Below, piece by piece: positions 11,744 through 21,722 of a DNA stretch of 64,000 nt. The DNA lies in assembly GCF_964019385.1 (NCBI RefSeq), contig NC_088651.1:6404196-6468195 (forward strand), written 5' to 3'. A program made the position numbers and the translations under genes. The stretch is from Sycon ciliatum (lineage: Eukaryota > Porifera > Calcarea > Leucosolenida > Sycettidae). How positions within the stretch are numbered: position 1 is the first letter of the stretch; each line of letters begins with the position of its first letter. The notes beneath the pieces are model-generated. The model was not told where the DNA came from and did not search any database. It saw only the letters and a program-made list of their open reading frames with translations.

Positions 11744-11870
11744 GTTAGTGCATGGCAGGGAGGGCCTTATGGCTTGTTTGTGCCCTTCAGGGTAGCCCTC
11801 GGGCCTACGGCCCTCAGGCTAACCTGTCGGGCACTAACAAGCCGTAAGGCCCTCCCTGCCATGCACTAAC
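11744..11870. repeat. Large hairpin element (copy 1)
   Basis: GTTAGTGCATGGCAGGGAGG at the left is mirrored at the right end, with arms of about 44 bp that continue through GGCCTTATGGCTTGTTTGTGCCC. The loop holds a second small hairpin (GCCCTCGGGCC / GGCCCTCAGGC). The same hairpin is at 21723-21849 and 29107-29233. In all three cases it forms the end of the larger repeat, so it may be a terminal structure of a mobile element or a separate MITE. Confidence 0.85.
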
Positions 11871-12147
11871 CTATAATTAAAACAAATAAAAAATACGATG
11901 GATACATTGGCAAGTTCTTGTGCCTTCATCAACGTTTGCATGCATAATTTCGACGCCATTGCTTACTAGACTGCAATAAAATGGGTAGAAGTAGTTTCCT
12001 GATCTCCAGTAAAAGGTAGCAACCAGTGGCCATCACCGAAAGACCTTGAACTACTAAAGAAACAAAGAATTCAAGCTTCAATTGGCAAACCTGTCGTAGC
12101 ATTTGGACACTTTCTGTACTACTTTACTTCGTAGTAGATTTGGTACT

Positions 12148-12375
12148 CGAACCGTATGCGCAACGGATCGGGAGCTGGCTCACCGCCGATGTCTTGCGAG
12201 GTCTTGCGGCGCCGATTTTGCTTATGTGAACCATCCCTGACAGCCCAATAACCCTGTAAACCGAACCGTATGCGCAACGGAACGGGAGCTGGCTCACCGC
12301 CAATGTCTTGCAATGTCTTGAGGCGCCGATTTTGCTTATGTGAACCAGCCCTAACAGCCCATAACCCTGTAAACT
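12148..12375. repeat. Two tandem 114-bp units next to SINE body
   Basis: The block starting CGAACCGTATGCGCAACGGA at 12148 is repeated from 12262 with a period of 114 bp and few differences. The second unit runs into the inverted SINE at 12358-12510. The same pair is present in copy 2 at 22127-22354. The minus-strand open frame across it merely reads the repeat and is not a gene. Confidence 0.8.
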
Positions 12376-12510
12376 GCATCCTTGTTATCCATACTCCGAG
12401 CTGTGAGTACCCAGTTGACTGTGAGTGTGGCCGCAGTTCAACCCGCGTAAAAAGTCTTTTTACCAGCGCGGATCTCGAACTCGGGACCTCATCATGTATT
12501 GTGTACAATT
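12358..12510 (-). mobile_element. SINE, inverted partial copy (copy 1)
   Basis: This is the reverse complement of the SINE body at 9057-9215, including the B-box-like GAGTTCGAGATCC, the pair of AAAGACTTTTTACG words and the GGATGCAGTTTACAGGG end. The A-box half has been replaced by unrelated sequence. Copy 2 of the tandem duplication carries the same SINE at 22337-22489. Confidence 0.6.
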
Positions 12511-12614
12511 GCCGCGAAATGAAAAGGAGATTGCAGGCATGCACAGTTTGTGAGCTAAACGTCGCCACTGTTGCGTGCATGACATGCGCACAAGTGTACA
12601 TGGTGTGGAGAGAG

Positions 12615-12626
12615 TATAATATAAAG
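12615..12626 (+). promoter_or_regulatory. TATA box of lectin gene, copy 1
   Basis: TATAATATAAAG lies 110 bp ahead of the ATG at 12736, which places a start site near 12650 and gives an untranslated leader of about 85 bp. The equivalent box in copy 2 is at 22594-22605, unchanged. Confidence 0.6.
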
Positions 12627-12735
12627 AAGCGACCTAACGCGAGTAATCTTCAGAAGTCGATCATCAAAACAGTATTTCCCTTTCTCCGTTCAATAATACG
12701 AAGGAACAGTTTGTTCTCGAACCAAGAAAGAAATC

Positions 12736-13386
12736 ATGTTTCGTTTTTCATTGGCTCTCGCATTGTGTATGACATTCATGACAGCGGTGTCCAGCCTTCC
12801 CTCGCTGAGGAACTCCCAAACGTTTCCCGATTCGTATGAAGATGCTGATGGCCTTGAAAGCGTGGATGATGCTGTAAAGGTTGACGAGCAACATTCCCTT
12901 GGCAATGAAGACATTGCAAGTGTTGAAGACACCAGACTGGCTATGCTGCATGCAGGAAAACGGTCGACGTCGAACACAGCTCCAACCTCAGTGGAGTGCT
13001 GCGGAAACTCAGAGTATGGTCTCCTCATCTACCGTTTCGAAGCAATTCCTATGAACCGCGAAAATGCTATCAAGAACTGCCAGCGCAATGGTGGAGAACT
13101 GGCAGCGCCACTCAACATGAAGGAATTCATTGTCCTGGAGAACCTCGTTCGTCCCCTGCTTCAATCGCGTCATGCTGCCTATATTGGATATAATGATGTT
13201 GAGGAGGAGGGTAAGTTTGTCGACAACAACGGACACCCAGCGGCGATCAACAATTTCCGTACCCATGAACCAAACAACGTCCACAACGAAGACTGTCTGG
13301 TTATAACTGCGGATGGAAAATTTAACGACATTCCATGCTCCACTGGACGCACATCTATCTGTGAATTCAGAATTCATGGCTATTAA
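12736..13386 (+). CDS. Secreted C-type lectin domain protein, copy 1
   Basis: This is a single-exon gene of 216 aa. Residues 1-20 are a signal peptide (hydrophobic core SLALALCMTFMTAV). An acidic pro-region follows to a GKR site at 74-76 that could be cut by a proprotein convertase. Residues 88-213 form a C-type lectin domain with Cys88, 89, 115, 187, 201 and 209, so the two canonical disulfides (115-209 and 187-201) are possible. The EPN motif at 178-180 is that of mannose-type calcium sites. The usual WND is FND at 196-198, so calcium and sugar binding are likely but not certain. It probably acts outside the cell in recognition or adhesion. No intron is seen. An intact LINE sits 88 bp after the stop. 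Confidence 0.9.
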   Translation: MFRFSLALALCMTFMTAVSSLPSLRNSQTFPDSYEDADGLESVDDAVKVDEQHSLGNEDIASVEDTRLAMLHAGKRSTSNTAPTSVECCGNSEYGLLIYRFEAIPMNRENAIKNCQRNGGELAAPLNMKEFIVLENLVRPLLQSRHAAYIGYNDVEEEGKFVDNNGHPAAINNFRTHEPNNVHNEDCLVITADGKFNDIPCSTGRTSICEFRIHGY

Positions 13387-13463
13387 ATTAGCAAAGCCTT
13401 TGAAGTTTGAACTGAATTTTGTCTGTTCCTTCACGATGGCTTCGATTATCTGTACGAACACCG

Positions 13464-13474
13464 ACTACAGTGCA
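13464..13474 (+). repeat. 11-bp target site duplication of LINE (left)
   Basis: ACTACAGTGCA here is repeated at 17308-17318 around the LINE and is present once at the empty site in copy 2 (about 23443-23453). Confidence 0.95.
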
Positions 13475-16400
13475 GTGGAAAAAGTGTTGATGCGGGGAGG
13501 TAGGTTTGAAGTTTTAGCGCTCTCCTGCTGTCAACCGGTGTGAGATGTTTTCGATGCAGTAGCTCGTCCGTGAAGTTACGATGCCCCCTCCGGGAGGCTC
13601 CGTGCCAGGCGAGAGCCGTTGTTGCCAGTGCAGTGGCAACTCCAAGTGCGGATCCAGCTGTAGCTGCCGAGAATCGAAGATATCCTGCCGAAATTGCACA
13701 CCAGGAAGGAAAGCAAAATGCCGTAACTCTCCTCCCGCCACCCAGTCAACGAATCCCGTAGGTGTTCAAACGGTGCGCCACGTGCCGGCACAATCACCCA
13801 CATGCTCCCACGGAGGGGTCGGAAGTGCTAGTGGGCGACAGGCTAATGCATGTAGTACTGATCAACATCAGACGACCACCAACCACTTGTCTACCGAGCT
13901 TAGCCCTCAGAGTCAAACTGCGCGACACACCTCAACAGTTCATACTGCCCATAGTCTTAGTGCGACCGCCTCCGATATGCCTGTCTCTTGTTCTCAACAG
14001 CTGGCTTGGGACGAACTTGAAAATGAGCAGAACCGTGCACTCCTCCAGCCCGTGACTGTACGTGACACTACCCTATTGGCGAACTTGGACTCGTCACAAT
14101 CATCTGAGCTGGACCTCCACATGGCCCACCCTGTGCCCGAACCCCTCAATGCACCTGCCCCACCACCTGGTCCAGGGGTCAATGATCTCTCCAATCTCCC
14201 TGACTACCCGCGTACCCTTGGAGATAGATTCTCACTAGGGGATTTGGGCACACAGGAGACTGCTCGCTGTATCAATACTGCCTATGATACACTAGTCCAC
14301 TACCGTCCAAATGCAATGCAGGTCCCACGGGGTAACACCGGCAAGGACTTTGTGTCTCAACTCGCACAGTACATTCAGTGCTTTGGTGTGAGAGGACAGT
14401 ATGAGGGCCAAGCTTTCAAAGTTGCGATGGTGTTTCAAATGCTGCTGCTACAGAAACCACTTGGCCCATCAGAGAAACCAGCCAGTACACTCGAACGGCG
14501 GTTAACAGAGTGGAAGAAGGGGAACCTGCAGACCCTCATCCACGAATGTGACACTATTCACAAGGAGCTTAAGAAGCGTCAACAGAGAAGCAGAACCAGC
14601 AATGATGACGCACGTCACTTTGCATCCAAGGTGACCAGTGGCCGGCTGGCATCTGCCTTGAGATCACTTTCCGCTGGGGAGTTTCCTGGTGTGCTGGGAC
14701 TGGATGACATTTCAGGTGACTACACTGTCCGGGAGATACTGGAAGCGAAGCATCCCCCACCTGCACCCGCATCCATGGAGGCGTTGCTAGACGGTGACGC
14801 TCCACCTACACCGCATCCAACAAGATTCTCTGGGTTAGACCGAGAAACGGTTCGGAGAGCTGCCCTTAACACTCATGGAGCAGCAGGTCCATCTGGCATT
14901 GATGCAGACGCGTGGAGATGGATGTGTACGGCTTTCTCGGAAGCATCAGACTTGCTATGTGATGCACTGGCTGCCTCTGCTCGACGGCTTGCAACAGAGC
15001 ATGTTGACCCAGTCACCTTGGAGGCGTACGTAGCATCCAAGCTTATCCCGCTTGACAAGGACCCAGGAGTTCGCCCAATCGGCATAGGCGAAGTGGTGAG
15101 ACGAATCATTGGCAAAGCCATCCTTGCCCTCATCAGAAGCGACATCCAGGAAGCGGCAGGAAGTCTCCAATTGTGTGCTGGACAGGAATGCGGCATTGAG
15201 GCCGCAATCCATGCAATGCAGCAGATGTTTGACCAAGACGACACCGAAGCAGTGTTGATGGCGGATGCCACAAACGCTTTCAATCAGCTTAACCGGGAAG
15301 TCTGTCTACACAACCTGCGCCACCTCTGCCCATCCCTAGCCACAGTAGTTATCAACACGTATCGCTGCTCAGCCAAGCTGTTTGTTGGAGGTAGTTTTAT
15401 CATGTCGGCTGAAGGAACAACCCAGGGTGATCCTTTAGCCATGCCCATGTACGCCGTTGCCATTCTTCCACTGATCCGTTCCCTGTCAGCAGCGAAGGCC
15501 ACTCAGCTCTGGTATGCGGACGACTCGTCAGCTGCGGGGAGGATCATCCGCCTGCGAGCATGGTGGGACCTTCTCTGCCAGCGGGGTCCGTTGTACGGAT
15601 ACAAGCCGAATCCATCAAAGTCTGTGCTGGTCGTCAAGCCACCGCACCTCAAAGAAGCCAGCAGAATCTTCGAGAGTACTGGTGTCACCATCACCGACGA
15701 CGGTCACCGCTTTCTTGGAGCAGCTATTGGCACCTCTGGCTTTGTGGATGGCTACCTCAGCCAAAAAGCAGAGTCCTGGAGGAAGGAGGTCCTAACCCTC
15801 GCTGAGATCGCCGACTCCCAGCCGCAAGCTGCCTTCTCTGCCTTTACGCATGGCCTGAAGCACCGTTGGTCGTTTCTGTGCCGTGTGATGGAGAGGGCCG
15901 CTTCAGCTTTAGGCACGCTGGAGGAAGCAATTGCCTCCCGCCTCATCCCCTCGCTTTGTGGTCGCTCGGTGGGCACCGTTGAACGGAAGTTGCTAAGCTT
16001 CCCTTGCAGAGATGGTGGCCTTGGACTCCTCGATCCCACTGCACTCTCTGGTCAGTACAAGGCGTCATGCACCATCACCGCTGCGCTGGTGTCAAAGATC
16101 AGCTGCCAGGACCCAGCCCTAGGTGACACCCTCGACACTGTCCGCCAGACCAAGCGGAAACTGGCTAGTGACACCAGACTGGCCACAGGAAGAGCTGCCA
16201 CTGAATTTCTGCTGTCACTCCCGTCGGGTCTTCAGCATTGCATGAGGCTAGCCAGCGAGAAAGGTGCCTCCTCCTGGCTCACATGTCGCCCCCTGAAGGC
16301 GCACGCATTCGCTCTGTCGAAGGGCGAATTTCGGGACGGCCTGGCACTTCGGTATGGTTGGACTCCATCTCATCTTCCAACACATTGTGCCTGTGGTGAA

Positions 16401-17307
16401 TCCTTCACCATTTGCCATGCTCTGTCGTGCTCTCGAGGAGGATTTCCCTCGCTCCGGCATAATGAGGTTCGTGATGTGACGGCGTCTCTCCTCAAGCGTG
16501 TTGCCCACAGTGTCGTGCTCGAGCCACACCTGCAACCTATCACTGGCGAATCCTTCAGGCATCGTTCTGCCATCACCAACCCTCAAGCGCGGCTGGATAT
16601 AGCTGCGAGTGGTGTCTGGGGTGGACGGTTTGATCGCACCTTTTTTGATGTAAGGGTTTTTAACCCGTTTGCGAGCTCAAACCGTACCACTTCAGTCCCC
16701 TCCAGCTACCAGCGTCACGAGCGAGAGAAACGGCGTTGCTATGAGGAGCGAGTCTGTGAAGTCGAGCATGGCTCCTTCTGCCCCGTCGTTCTCTCCACAT
16801 CTGGAGGCATGGGGAAGTCAGCGACATCGCTATACAAGCGCATTGCTGACATGCTATCGGAAAAGTGCCAGGACCCCTACTCCAGGGTAATGGCATGGAT
16901 CCGCTGCCGGGTAAGCTTTGCGCTTCTTCGTGCCTGCATTGCCTGCCTACGTGGAGCTCGTCGTCCGATCTTCACTCCCTCCGTCACAGCTGCTTCGGTA
17001 GATCTCGTGGTTGCCGAGGCTAGGCTCCGATAACTGAATGATCCTCCTTGAACAGACTCCTGCAATCGATGTTATGAGAGTTCTCCCATTAATATTATTA
17101 CTCTTTTTTCGTATTATTAGTTTGTTTCTTTTGTTATGATTTCTTGTGTTTTTCACTCGGCTTTATTATCATTTAACTTATTATTTGGTGCACATTAGCG
17201 CTACATGGTTTATAATTTCCCTTTTTCTTGATTTTGTATTTAGCGCTTTCGGGTGTTATTATTTATTTTTCTTATTTTCGCACTAAATTATTATTTTTGG
17301 CTACCGT
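13475..17307 (+). mobile_element. Full-length LINE of the restriction-endonuclease type
   Basis: The 3833-bp insertion has a 106-bp leader, one uninterrupted 1150-codon ORF and a 274-bp AT-rich 3' tail region with no long poly(A). It is bounded by an 11-bp target duplication, and the precise empty site is present in copy 2 of the segmental duplication, so it inserted after the duplication. The single ORF with a C-terminal zinc knuckle and restriction-like nuclease places it near the R2/R4/NeSL-like early-branching LINEs. The exact clade needs a tree. It looks whole, and I see no defect in the ORF. Confidence 0.95.
13581..17033 (+). CDS. LINE ORF: Cys-rich domain, reverse transcriptase, REL endonuclease
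   Basis: The protein has 1150 aa. Residues 14-47 hold nine cysteines (14, 15, 17, 23, 27, 29, 36, 39, 47) in C-x-C spacing like the CXC/tesmin DNA-binding fold, an unusual N-terminus for a LINE. The reverse transcriptase spans about 430-760. It begins near AAGPSGIDADAW (433), with motif A LMADATNAFNQLN (about 560), motif B EGTTQGDPLAMPMY (about 612) and the catalytic YADD (about 643). A CCHC-type knuckle (CACGESFTICHALSC then RHNEV) starts near 936. The restriction-like endonuclease follows, with ARLDIA (about 1001) and FFDVRVF (about 1020). It would nick the target and prime reverse transcription there. The ATG at 13581 is the first in frame. Confidence 0.93.
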   Translation: MPPPGGSVPGESRCCQCSGNSKCGSSCSCRESKISCRNCTPGRKAKCRNSPPATQSTNPVGVQTVRHVPAQSPTCSHGGVGSASGRQANACSTDQHQTTTNHLSTELSPQSQTARHTSTVHTAHSLSATASDMPVSCSQQLAWDELENEQNRALLQPVTVRDTTLLANLDSSQSSELDLHMAHPVPEPLNAPAPPPGPGVNDLSNLPDYPRTLGDRFSLGDLGTQETARCINTAYDTLVHYRPNAMQVPRGNTGKDFVSQLAQYIQCFGVRGQYEGQAFKVAMVFQMLLLQKPLGPSEKPASTLERRLTEWKKGNLQTLIHECDTIHKELKKRQQRSRTSNDDARHFASKVTSGRLASALRSLSAGEFPGVLGLDDISGDYTVREILEAKHPPPAPASMEALLDGDAPPTPHPTRFSGLDRETVRRAALNTHGAAGPSGIDADAWRWMCTAFSEASDLLCDALAASARRLATEHVDPVTLEAYVASKLIPLDKDPGVRPIGIGEVVRRIIGKAILALIRSDIQEAAGSLQLCAGQECGIEAAIHAMQQMFDQDDTEAVLMADATNAFNQLNREVCLHNLRHLCPSLATVVINTYRCSAKLFVGGSFIMSAEGTTQGDPLAMPMYAVAILPLIRSLSAAKATQLWYADDSSAAGRIIRLRAWWDLLCQRGPLYGYKPNPSKSVLVVKPPHLKEASRIFESTGVTITDDGHRFLGAAIGTSGFVDGYLSQKAESWRKEVLTLAEIADSQPQAAFSAFTHGLKHRWSFLCRVMERAASALGTLEEAIASRLIPSLCGRSVGTVERKLLSFPCRDGGLGLLDPTALSGQYKASCTITAALVSKISCQDPALGDTLDTVRQTKRKLASDTRLATGRAATEFLLSLPSGLQHCMRLASEKGASSWLTCRPLKAHAFALSKGEFRDGLALRYGWTPSHLPTHCACGESFTICHALSCSRGGFPSLRHNEVRDVTASLLKRVAHSVVLEPHLQPITGESFRHRSAITNPQARLDIAASGVWGGRFDRTFFDVRVFNPFASSNRTTSVPSSYQRHEREKRRCYEERVCEVEHGSFCPVVLSTSGGMGKSATSLYKRIADMLSEKCQDPYSRVMAWIRCRVSFALLRACIACLRGARRPIFTPSVTAASVDLVVAEARLR

Positions 17308-17318
17308 ACTACAGTGCA

Positions 17319-18172
17319 TCAATTGACTTGTACGCCCTTCTTTATTCAGACCTAACTTCTCACTGATTATTTTGTGGTGCACAAGTGGATAATGCAAACA
17401 CTCCCTAGGCTGACCTCTCACTGTATTTTCTGTCACGAACGTAGCCTCTCTTGCATAACACTATCATAGTTCATCGTCTTTGCGTCTTCATCAACCTCGT
17501 CCCCGCAGATTAGTTAGCTCTTCGGTATTCAAAATAGATCTCGCTTGCCATCCTTGGTTCTTATTGAATCAGGATCACTATTCCTGATCCATATGTATTC
17601 ATCACAGTCTGTTCTCTCTTAGTCTGATCTGCATGTGATAATGATGCCTGCACCAATACCATAACATTCTGTAGCAATAACATAGTGATTGCGTCAGACC
17701 GCATGCTTACCTCCGTCGAAGTGTGACTGATTGTGTATGGAACAGGTCAATATTACTGTCACGTCAATACGTGAGGTCTGTGTATTAGGGAGGACAACGT
17801 ATTATTTTGTGAGGTCAAATCATTGTGTAGGAGAAAAAGAGTTGTGGGGCCCCTATTATGGGTCGATATTGTACACGCGGAAACATGTGGGATGGGAGGT
17901 TCATTTTAACATTAAATTTTTGTATTGAGCATAGTATGATAAATGTATACCATACATTTCTACACGTGTTCGTGACGCACTAGAATACATGTACATGCAG
18001 GATAGATAGATTAGAGTCTATGTAATTGCCTTCCTGCCACCCTTCATCGCTAGGCACCGGCGGATAATGCCGGCTTAATTATTGGCATAATTTGGAAGCA
18101 TAATATGAGGATTTTACGAGCATAATGCGAGAATCCATGAAAGCATAATTCCTTGATTTCTCGAGCATAATC
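17319..18172. other. No gene seen; downstream part of duplication unit
   Basis: This AT-rich non-coding stretch matches 23454-24308 nearly base for base. It contains a pyrimidine-rich segment and TACATGTACATG repeats near 17990 and the GCATAATATGAGG repeat block near 18105. No coding or RNA signal is recognised. Confidence 0.5.
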
Positions 18173-18177
18173 CACCG

Positions 18178-18798
18178 TGTTAGGGTAGAAATGCATACAT
18201 TATAATTATGACATGTACATGTACATGTACATGACTCGATTGCGACTACTAGTACTGTAGTACATGCACGTAAATGTAAGCCTCGTCATAAGCTATAATT
18301 AGATCTCCCATGCTTGTAACCTTGTTGTCAGCATTTCTAGAACTAGTACTTCTACCACTTCCTTTTAGTTAGTCAATCACGTCGTTGATTCCGGACTGTT
18401 CCATACCTTACAGTAATATGCCTGATGAGTAATGTTGCTCACTCAATTGCATAATATAGATATCTCACCTTCTAGAACACCTCGCTTAGTCATTGTTACG
18501 CAATGCTCACTTCATCTACATGTATAGCAATGATGATCTAAGTTTACCTTCTCCACTATTCTAGAACTTGTAGAAGGATGATTTCGTAATCCTTGTCTTA
18601 CCAACCTTAGTTCTCTACCTTCGCTATAAAAGCTGCTGCCTTTCTAGTTTCCTACAGATTAGTTTCATGCTAGACTACAGTGTATTACCTGAGAACTCTT
18701 TCTCTCTCTCTCCGAATAAGTGTGCAATTCTGTATGATAACCGTTAACCATTACTGTACCCTCGTGCTCTGCTGACTGAGCGAAAACGGGACTTAGCA
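18178..18798 (+). mobile_element. Solo LTR, 621 bp, with 5-bp target duplication
   Basis: The element starts TGTTAGGG and ends CTTAGCA (TG...CA borders). It is flanked by CACCG at 18173-18177 and 18799-18803 and contains a TATA-like GCTATAAAAGC near 18625. Copy 2 of the segmental duplication has the empty site (CACTG at about 24310), so the insertion postdates the duplication or was lost cleanly there. No internal region is present, as expected for recombination between two LTRs. The family is not assignable from the LTR alone. It is young. Confidence 0.85.
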
Positions 18799-19449
18799 CA
18801 CCGGAGCCTATTCATGGCACCAAGCGATGCCAACAAGTCCCTTCAATTCTCCTACGAAGATCTTTAGTGAGTATATTGACCAGGGGGACTCAAATATTAC
18901 TAATATTTTTATTCACTTCTCGTTTGGAGACGTAACGTTTCTCCTCGCTCTCCTTCGGGAGAGTGAACGATTTTCATCAAATATAGAGTGAATAAGGGAA
19001 TGGAGCGAGGGATTAGAGAGCATTGACGGTCAGTTTCACGGAAGTCGCGACTGGCAGCTGTTAGACTGCTTGGTCACCTGGAGCTCCGTCAACGCGAGCA
19101 TACAGCTGAAGCGAACGGTTCGCCGAGGTTGTACTGACGATTTGGCGGCGGCTATCAGAGTTCCACGAGATGCAAATCTTCAGTATCAGAAATTCCATTA
19201 CAACACTGGCAACGCACCAGATGCAGAATGTTGGAATGTGTGAGTCTGCCTTGTTCTTACTATTATTATGTCATGTAAATACTGTTACATCAAGGGCTTC
19301 AGATGCAGCAGCTGAACCAGATCAGCCAACTCTCGGTTGATGGACTCCGTGCTGCAGCTAGCAGCACTGGCACCAGCCGGAAATATTTAATATTATTTTT
19401 CCGCCGATACCCGTTACTTCCAGTTCTGTCAAGTGCATGCCTGCAATCT

Positions 19450-19764
19450 ATTGCCAGGTGATCACTTTTTACTTTGTGTTATTTTGCTGCTAAACTGTTC
19501 AGAACTTTTCAGCCCCGATCTGTCCATGTCTACATGTCGGCCATCCGCAAACTTCATGATTGTGGAAGTTGGATTTACCTACCCTTCGGGCCCAAGGACT
19601 CTTCTCGCAAGGCTCCTGTCGGGCATCGACAGGTCATCATTGACACAACGTCATCGTCTGCTGATAACCACTCAATTACTCAGGGAGATTAGCCGGCATG
19701 TTGCCTTTCCATGTACATGTATGTGGCACCCTGATGACAAGGCCATGCTAAGGGCAAACTGACT
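19450..19764 (+). mobile_element. Fossil tyrosine-recombinase fragment (copy 1)
   Basis: This is the same fossil as at 4148-4450, with the LLARLLSGIDRSSLTQ and RLLITTQLLREI motifs. It lies at the start of the repeat segment shared with copy 0 and copy 2. It is broken, short and has no catalytic domain. Confidence 0.5.
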
Positions 19765-20324
19765 GCTTGATTTTAGCTGTACATTACCGCAGTCAGTCTA
19801 GCCCCAATCGTATTTCACTATTACTCGCGTGTCATAATTGGGGATATGGGCTGCTCCAGCTGCTCCGCCAAATATCCCTGATATGCCAACTAGACGAAAA
19901 GTGTGTTCTGAGCCTGTATCACGTTTATAAACAGGCTCATAGTAAAATAAAATTTAATAATAAAAGTCTTCAAAAAATCAGGGTTCACGTGACACTGGGC
20001 TGGAAGCCGAGTGTCAACTGAAAACCAAAACACATGCAATTGCCAACATGCATGTACATGCATGTACATGTAACAGCAACTGCAAGCCAGATCTACAGAC
20101 TCCGCGCAGGGAGGAACAGGAGAAACAGAGGTAACGCTTCCGACTCCGAGAGCTTCAAATAGCAGCGGACAACACAATACATGAACCTTGCGTGTCACCT
20201 TGCGATACCGCAAACGGGCACCTATGGATGCACAGTACAGCACAGACTCAGTGCATGCACGGCGTAATAATAAATGGAGTACAATAAAACCGACAACGGT
20301 CACCTTGCACCCTATGCAGTAGTA

Positions 20325-20605
20325 TTAGTTACAGAGGCGGTACCAAAAGCCAACAAAAAAACAGGGTACAGGGTACGTGTGTAGCGCACCCTCCAATGGC
20401 ATGGATGCTGGTACCTCGTCAGCCACAGGCTGATCAGCTACTATGTAGGCACTGCTGTCAGATTTCTGTTGAGATTCAGAGCAGATCGTGACATGATGGT
20501 GCCCCATGCGAGAACACACATTATACTTGCGGGTGGCCTTGCACTGAGTTGACCGGTGACCTGTGCGCAAACACACAAAGCAAAGCTTCTGTTCAATCAG
20601 TTATT
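20325..20605 (-). mobile_element. Fossil BEL/Pao gag zinc-knuckle region (copy 1)
   Basis: The minus strand encodes two successive zinc-knuckle units, the first as CFVCLRTGHRSTQC and the second with CSRMGHHHVTIC. The paired knuckles with the xHHxxIC ending are typical of the gag-like part of BEL/Pao elements. No reverse transcriptase or LTR pair is seen nearby, so this is an isolated broken fragment carried inside the repeat segment. Confidence 0.65.
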
Positions 20606-20784
20606 CTTTCCGCTGTGCTACTGTTGTGTATTTCGTGCAGCTCAGGTCCAGGTGAGATCCGCCGCAGAATGCACATCCTCTCATACTGCTGGCATTCCAG
20701 TTACCATCAGACCGCCTTCTCGTGAACTTGCATGCGCCAGTCACCAGAGCACCTGCAGAATAGTGAGTGACATCTTCTGCTGTA

Positions 20785-21105
20785 CCGTATTATCTCTAAT
20801 ATAAGCACAGTCTCCAATAATAGCACGTCTCCAATAATAGAACACCTTGGGGCGGCATTCAAAAAATGAAGTGCTCAGTCTCCATTATAAGCACACTGCG
20901 TAAATTCATTATCTGTACCGGCGAAAAAAACCCTGAAATGTGTGTGTCGTACATGAATTTGGCATGGCAACATGCCTCTGAAATGAGGTTGAAAATAATA
21001 ATGGAACAGTCTCCAATAAAGGAACGTCTCCATTAATCATGTTAATAGCACGGGGCGGAGGTACATTGAAAAAATACAGCACCGTGCTTATTAGAGATAA
21101 TACGG
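20785..21105. mobile_element. Tc1/mariner-type MITE, 321 bp (copy 1)
   Basis: The terminal inverted repeats are CCGTATTATCTCTAATA...AAGCAC and its complement. TA flanks both ends (20783-20784 and 21106-21107). The diverged copy 0 at about 8618-8625 reads through with a single TA, proving the insertion. The interior repeats CAGTCTCCAATAATAG words and codes for nothing. The same insertion is at 26380-26700 in copy 2, so it predates the tandem duplication. Confidence 0.9.
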
Positions 21106-21722
21106 TATATGACATGTAGTACCGCCTGTGTCTGTCCGCGGATGTGAAAGGTTGCGTAAAAAACGCGCGGATCCAAAAGCCATAGAAACTCGCTGCCATA
21201 TGACGCGTCGAGGGCCTTGGGTTAGTTTAAAGCCCGCTGAATATACTCTAAACTGGTGCGTACAACTCCCTGTATGCATAATAGTACGGTGGAGATAATG
21301 AACTCTGCATAACGTGTACGGTGTACTACTAAAAGCTACGCAATTCAGAAGTGTGTACGGTTTTTCCTCCCGTATTCTTTCACCTGTACGAATTTTCTTT
21401 GTCAACAGCTTGCGGAAACCTATAAAAACCGAAGATCAAAGTCATTAGAGTTATCGACAAGGGGCTCTCAAAGCCCCCAAAATAGCTCCACAAGCTACAT
21501 GTATGAATAAGAATGAAGCTCGCAATAAGAGCCCAGCATTTCATTTGCTTCCATTCTACTTTTAGTAGTCCTAAGTGGTGCTGAGTTACCATAACTTTCC
21601 AGAAGAAAATATTCTTTCATACCACACCAAGTCTCTCTGCACACAAACCACAAAACTACCCGATATAGTGGTACACACGCATAATGGAAGTGAGATAATG
21701 CATGTAACCTCGTTCTAAAATA

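Larger units (their letters stand above)
11221..21199 (+). repeat. Tandem segmental duplication, copy 1 (with lectin gene)
   Basis: Positions 11221-13474 align with 21200-23453 at a constant offset of 9979, with only a handful of single-base differences. After the LINE, 17319-21199 aligns with 23454-26797. Removing the LINE plus its target duplication (3844 bp) and the solo LTR plus its duplication (626 bp) leaves about 5509 bp. Copy 2 without its 91-bp insertion and duplication is about 5507 bp. The junction at 21200-21202 shows only ATG shared between the two breakpoints, which fits end-joining or template switching. Confidence 0.9.

Noticed and set aside
12119-12601. 160-codon minus-strand frame present in both tandem copies
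   Set aside because: It is made of the 114-bp tandem units plus inverted SINE sequence; conservation is only that of a recent duplication.
13009-13461. 150-codon minus-strand frame
   Set aside because: It is antisense to the lectin domain coding region.
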